From Mesostigma viride (taxonomy: Eukaryota > Streptophyta > Mesostigmatophyceae > Mesostigmatales > Mesostigmataceae): 52,500 nt of DNA. The notes beneath the pieces were generated by a model. It did no database searches. It was not told the origin of the DNA and worked only from the letters and a program-made list of their open reading frames with translations. Positions within the stretch are counted from its first letter, which is position 1; each line of letters opens with the position of its first letter. This document shows positions 39,058 through 52,500 of this stretch, piece by piece. A program made the position numbers and the translations under genes. The stretch is from NCBI GenBank assembly GCA_009746045.1, contig RPFO01000072.1:4055270-4107769 (forward strand). The letters run 5' to 3'.

Positions 39058-40724
39058 ACCCAGCCACATGTCCAACATGACTGGACACCATGGCTGGACA
39101 CCAGACGCAAGCTCTAGGCAAGCGGGGGCCGCCTGAGCTGTACGGATTGCGGTGGGGATTGTGGTGGGGATTGCGGTGGGGATTGTGGTGGGGAGCATAC
39201 TGGTGATCACTAATCGCCGAGAACATCTTCATATTCACCTAAATAAATCACCAATGAGACAACCAGCGCAGGCCAGAAATCTGGAGAAATGATCAAAACG
39301 GTTCCCTCGAAGAAAAAAAAATCCTTGATCAGTCGCGTACACACTGTCTACGCCCGAGACATGCGCACTGATGTAGCGTTCCGAATGGGGCGCTAAAAGT
39401 CGCTGTAATTAAAAGTACTGCATGACTTACCAAGAAAAGCGATCGCCACCATGTCACACAGTCACAACAAGGCAACAGCTCACGGAGAGAAACGGGAACG
39501 GCTCAGCAACAGCTCGTGGTCACTATGACATAACAGCTCGTGGTCACTATGACATAAGAACAGATACCGTACTCAAGGCACAGTACAACAACACACCGAG
39601 AGAATCGCGAGCTGCTCAGCAAGAGCTCATAGTCTCCCCCTGCCGCCGATGATGTCGGCGAAGACGATGATGACATGAGCGGTGCATGACCTGGGGAACC
39701 ATGTCCATGGGCATCAGTCGTGGGCGCGCCGGCGTGGGTCGAGTTGGCCCACCGTTGGCCCCCCAAGCGCGAGGTACCGCCACCTGGCTTGCCGGAGGGC
39801 TGACTTGACCCGCCCGAGCTCGCCATGGTTCCCCCGGAGGAGTGGCTGTTGGCCGCTGCATGTGGCTGTGCTGGGTGCTTGCGTCCGGACGTCCTCGTTG
39901 CGTACAGCCGGAAGAGGTTGCGGAGCGTGGCGCTGGCGTTGAGGAGGACTTGCTGAGGGGAACAGGGGGGGGCGGGGGGAAGGGAAGGCAGGGGCAAGAT
40001 ACATAACCATCGGCTGGGTATCTGTGCTGCAAGGGATGCCACCAAAATGAATGGAAAGCCACCATGCAAGGGTTGCGTGTCCATGACCAAATGCACACTC
40101 GGCTCTTTCCATTTCCAGATTCTTTCTCGAGAAGAAATTGTGAGCGCTGTCAGGTGGCAACGTTCCGATTGTATAGACGCACCTGCTGGGTTGCCACCAA
40201 GGTACACCCACAAACCATGCCCTAACGCACATAGTAGTACAAGGAGTCTCTTAGCCTCACGCAGCCATTCGTTGTCCTTACTAGAATATTCTCTTTCCAT
40301 TCATTTCGATCATCCTGAACGACCAGACGCAAGCGGATCAGATGCCAGTGGGCTCGAGCTACCAGGGTCCAGATTCTCCAGATTTCTGGCCTGCGCTGGT
40401 TGGCTCAGGGATAACCGCACACATGTTAACACACGCGCACACACAAATATTCTCTCTCCTCACTATCTATAATATCAATACATTCTCGTAAGGAATATCC
40501 GCGCACATGCTCCCTTTCCTTATCGACTAGCCGCGCACCTCGCTGGGTTCGGATGGGTCCATGCGGGACTCGACAGCGGCCAGTCCATCGGTGTGGCCCC
40601 CTGGTGAGGCGACACCTGTACCGGACCACACCTGTGCGCGAGTGAGGGCCTGCAGTGGGCCTGCACGGACGGACGTCACGCAGGCCTCCAGCATGTCCAG
40701 AGTGGGGGCCAGACGCGCTGCCAC
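37576..40724 (-). CDS. Unknown protein, C-terminal four exons (5' end not found)
   Basis: Unrecognised family. Four exons join in phase on the minus strand: 40,724-40,539 (VAARLAPTLDMLEACVTSVR...), 39,952-39,753 (QVLLNASATLRNLFRLYATR then a Ser/Gly-rich linker), 38,953-38,890 (MVREYDLLGRGFTTSWPVFL) and 37,791-37,576 (AIGG...WMTLDQFSRCLESVAW...LLLQRVVPKLQMLASS, then TAA). Donors and acceptors are GT-AG (the 39,753 donor is GTGGGC). The product is helical and soluble-looking, with about 171 residues seen; the rest must lie upstream of 40,725. Phase agreement over three introns is the main evidence that it is real. Confidence 0.55.
39010..39055 (+). repeat. Poly-G run in an intron
   Basis: An uninterrupted run of about 24 G bases near 39,029-39,053. 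Its length is likely to be unreliable in sequencing. A GTGGGGATTGCG 12-bp repeat follows at about 39,145-39,190. Confidence 0.8.
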
Positions 40725-42884
40725 CTGGCAGCCAGGGATGAAGAGTGAGGGGGGAATGAAGAGCGAGGTGGGGAGGGAGCGTTGTACGAGCGGATGATGA
40801 GCGCTTGACAAGAAGAGGAGAGCTTGACAAGAATGATGAGGGCTTGATGAGAAGAATTGATGAGGGCTGTGCCGCCACCTGGCAGGATTGGAGAGGGCGC
40901 GAGGGAGGGAGAGCGAGGGGCAGACAGCAACTAGGAGAGGGAGGGAGAAGGAACGAGCAACGAAGACACAGCGGGGACGACGGAGCGTGCTTGGCTTGGT
41001 TGGGGCAAGGAAGACGGTGCAAGGAATGGGAAACCGTCAAACAAGAACGGGTGGAGAGCGTGGTGGGAGCCGTGCCGCCAGCTGTCATAAGCCGAAGACA
41101 TGGGCAGCGCCTGCGACCACCAAAGGAACGAGCAGCGCTCGGGATGTTCCTAATTGGGAGATCGCTGTCAACAGAAAGCCATGTCTCCAAAATACTCCTG
41201 CCAATTGATGGGTGAGGGAAGAGAAGGGGACTTGTGGGGGGAGACTAGGGGGAATATGTATCAGGGGCGGGGCAAAAACTTGGAACGCCACCGCGGGCAG
41301 GGATATTACGAAGGTATGGGAAATGGTGACAACAGGGAGATTACAAGGATGAGACAAGGACGTGAAAGGGATGCGATGTAGCGTGAATGGACAAATATGT
41401 GCCCAGACAATTTGTGTGTCACGCGCAGATTCCAAAACACGTGCCAAGCAACCTTGTGGCTGGGAGCTTCAGGGTTTCAACATAGCATCAAGAATCTACG
41501 CAGGCAACTGATCGTGGAAAAAATATGCTCTATCTCCCAAAATAATCGATCCCATCATCGCATCCCTATGCTGACGAGACAAGGTATAGAGCAGAACCAG
41601 AAGAAGAGGAAGATTTTTATCCCAGTAAACCACGCCAGAAAATAGACCGAACTTGACCATAACAATGCAGCCGGATGGTACAGTCAGGGGGCACCCGGCC
41701 CCGATGGTTCTGCTTTTTACGAAGTGTCGCACTTATGACACTATGACAGTAAGGTCACGAATGCTTGGGACTCGACGGACAAATACAAGGACAGAGTAGT
41801 AGAAACTGGGCACACAAGTATGAGGAACCATCCTCACCTCTGTCAATTGCGAGGGCATTGGGTAGAAATCCATGGCCTAAAATTGTCCCAATTGTTCAGC
41901 CCGTCACGGTGACGCCATGAACAACATTGCAAAGTTGTACGACTTCGAGTCCTGAGCGCCCGCCGGTGACGTCAAAACTATTCATTCAAGCGTCCTTGAT
42001 ACTTTACACGACTGACGCCACTAGAGTCGCACCGCTAGAAATTATCAGCCTCGTAAAATTCAAACATCGCTCGCCGCACACAATGTGTCGCAGAGGCATT
42101 CGTATTTGAGGCGGTAACTTAACAGTCCCACTACAACTGTACTGGTATTCCGTCTAAAACCGAGCGCCAAATGTACAAAAGAAATCAATTAAATGGCCTT
42201 ATGCATATTAATTATTATATATGCATGGTAAAATGATTAACGTTGCAAGTTGGTAATAATGGCGCTTAGAGCCAATTTACGTGCGCTCCCATATTGTGTG
42301 ATGTGTGATGTGGGTCGGCCCAAGGTCGAAGCAGCGCTCAGTTTTATTCTGCCGGCTACAGCACTGATGTTGTTGTCTTGTTGTTGTCTTGTTGTTGTTG
42401 TTTCCCAATTTCCCGCCGCACACCACCGGCGCCGGCGGCGCGGGAACTGTAAACTCATTGGAAGGAACTTGTAGAACTTCGTGGCTTGGGTTGTGGCAAG
42501 GTGGCAAGTGTCGGTGTGGGCTTGTAGCCCAGTTGACGTATCGCCAACTGGTGTGCTGTAGTGTGCTGTGATGTCAGCTAGCTTGATGATGGCGCGTAGC
42601 CGCGTACCCCGCGTAAATGTTTGACATTGAAGCAAGTAGGCACCGTCCGTATTCCCTGTTGCCACCGGGCCTGTAACGTGGACGAAGCCAGGAATGCCAG
42701 CTCGGCGTGCTCGCTGCGAGGTTTTGTGGCAGATTTTGGAGGTTTTCATGGTGCGAACGGAATTTGGGTCGGTAATTCATCGCGGGCCTCACGGTGCTTA
42801 TCGAAGGGGCACGGAGAGTTTACCGTAACGTGCTCGCTGCTTATCAGCCCTATTACTGCGTTCGACAAAAGTTATTGATACGTC
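40725..42884. other. Region between the unknown minus gene and the methyltransferase
   Basis: No exon could be supported. It should hold the 5' exons of the unknown gene and the promoter of the methyltransferase gene. Near 42,370-42,405 there is a TTGTTGTCT/TTGTTG repeat, and near 41,930-41,990 two GGTGACG-type segments. Confidence 0.5.

Positions 42885-52500
<9,616 letters not shown>

Overview
The window reads as nuclear DNA of a chlorophyte green alga. The right two thirds (about 21.4-52.5 kb) carries GC-rich, intron-rich genes with GT-AG introns full of micro- and minisatellites. I could assemble three known families exon by exon with consistent splice phases: a cornichon cargo receptor (minus, 22,993-25,464), a TraB-domain membrane protein (plus, 26,618-36,441) and a plastid-targeted SAM methyltransferase of the plant At1g78140/At2g41040 type (plus, 42,885 to beyond the window end). 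A fourth gene on the minus strand (37,576-40,724, 5' end not found) has a coherent exon chain but no family I recognise.

The left 14.4 kb is different. Positions 1 to about 11,095 form a giant palindrome centred on 5,551, with an 11-nt unpaired centre. Each arm holds the same three genes in mirror order: a small unknown protein (X), a SET-domain protein of the kind seen in algal giant viruses (Y), and a protein (Z) that shares a new C-terminal domain with Y. To the right come a third copy of the outer arm end, a 71-aa coiled-coil-like ORF, a Cys-rich acidic protein (W), and a protein with eight EsV-1-7 cysteine-histidine repeats, a motif first named from a brown-algal virus. These genes share a compact layout. 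Most have clustered CCAAT/ATTGG boxes and a TATA-like box about 95-105 nt before the ATG. Y, Z and W have a tiny first exon and a short intron carrying TTCTTCCC. X, Y, Z and W end near an AATAAA signal. I read the region as an endogenised giant-virus-like or giant-mobile-element fragment. That is inference from SET plus EsV-1-7 plus palindromic ends; no capsid or polymerase gene is present to prove it.

Between these parts (14.4-21.4 kb) lies a nest of transposons. It holds several copies of an L1-like retroelement that encodes only ORF1 and ends in a (CAATT)n tail (HAL1-like), a 414-bp insert with an 8-bp target duplication, and a TTAA-flanked piggyBac-like non-autonomous DNA element (17,638-21,410) that itself contains a full-length ORF1-only element with a 10-bp target duplication. 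One retroelement fragment cuts off the EsV-1-7 gene.

The methyltransferase gene has an intron almost filled by a 3.2-kb array of GATCGTATGGGGCAG-type units, which is open in several frames on both strands but is not coding. No tRNA, rRNA or CRISPR array could be supported.
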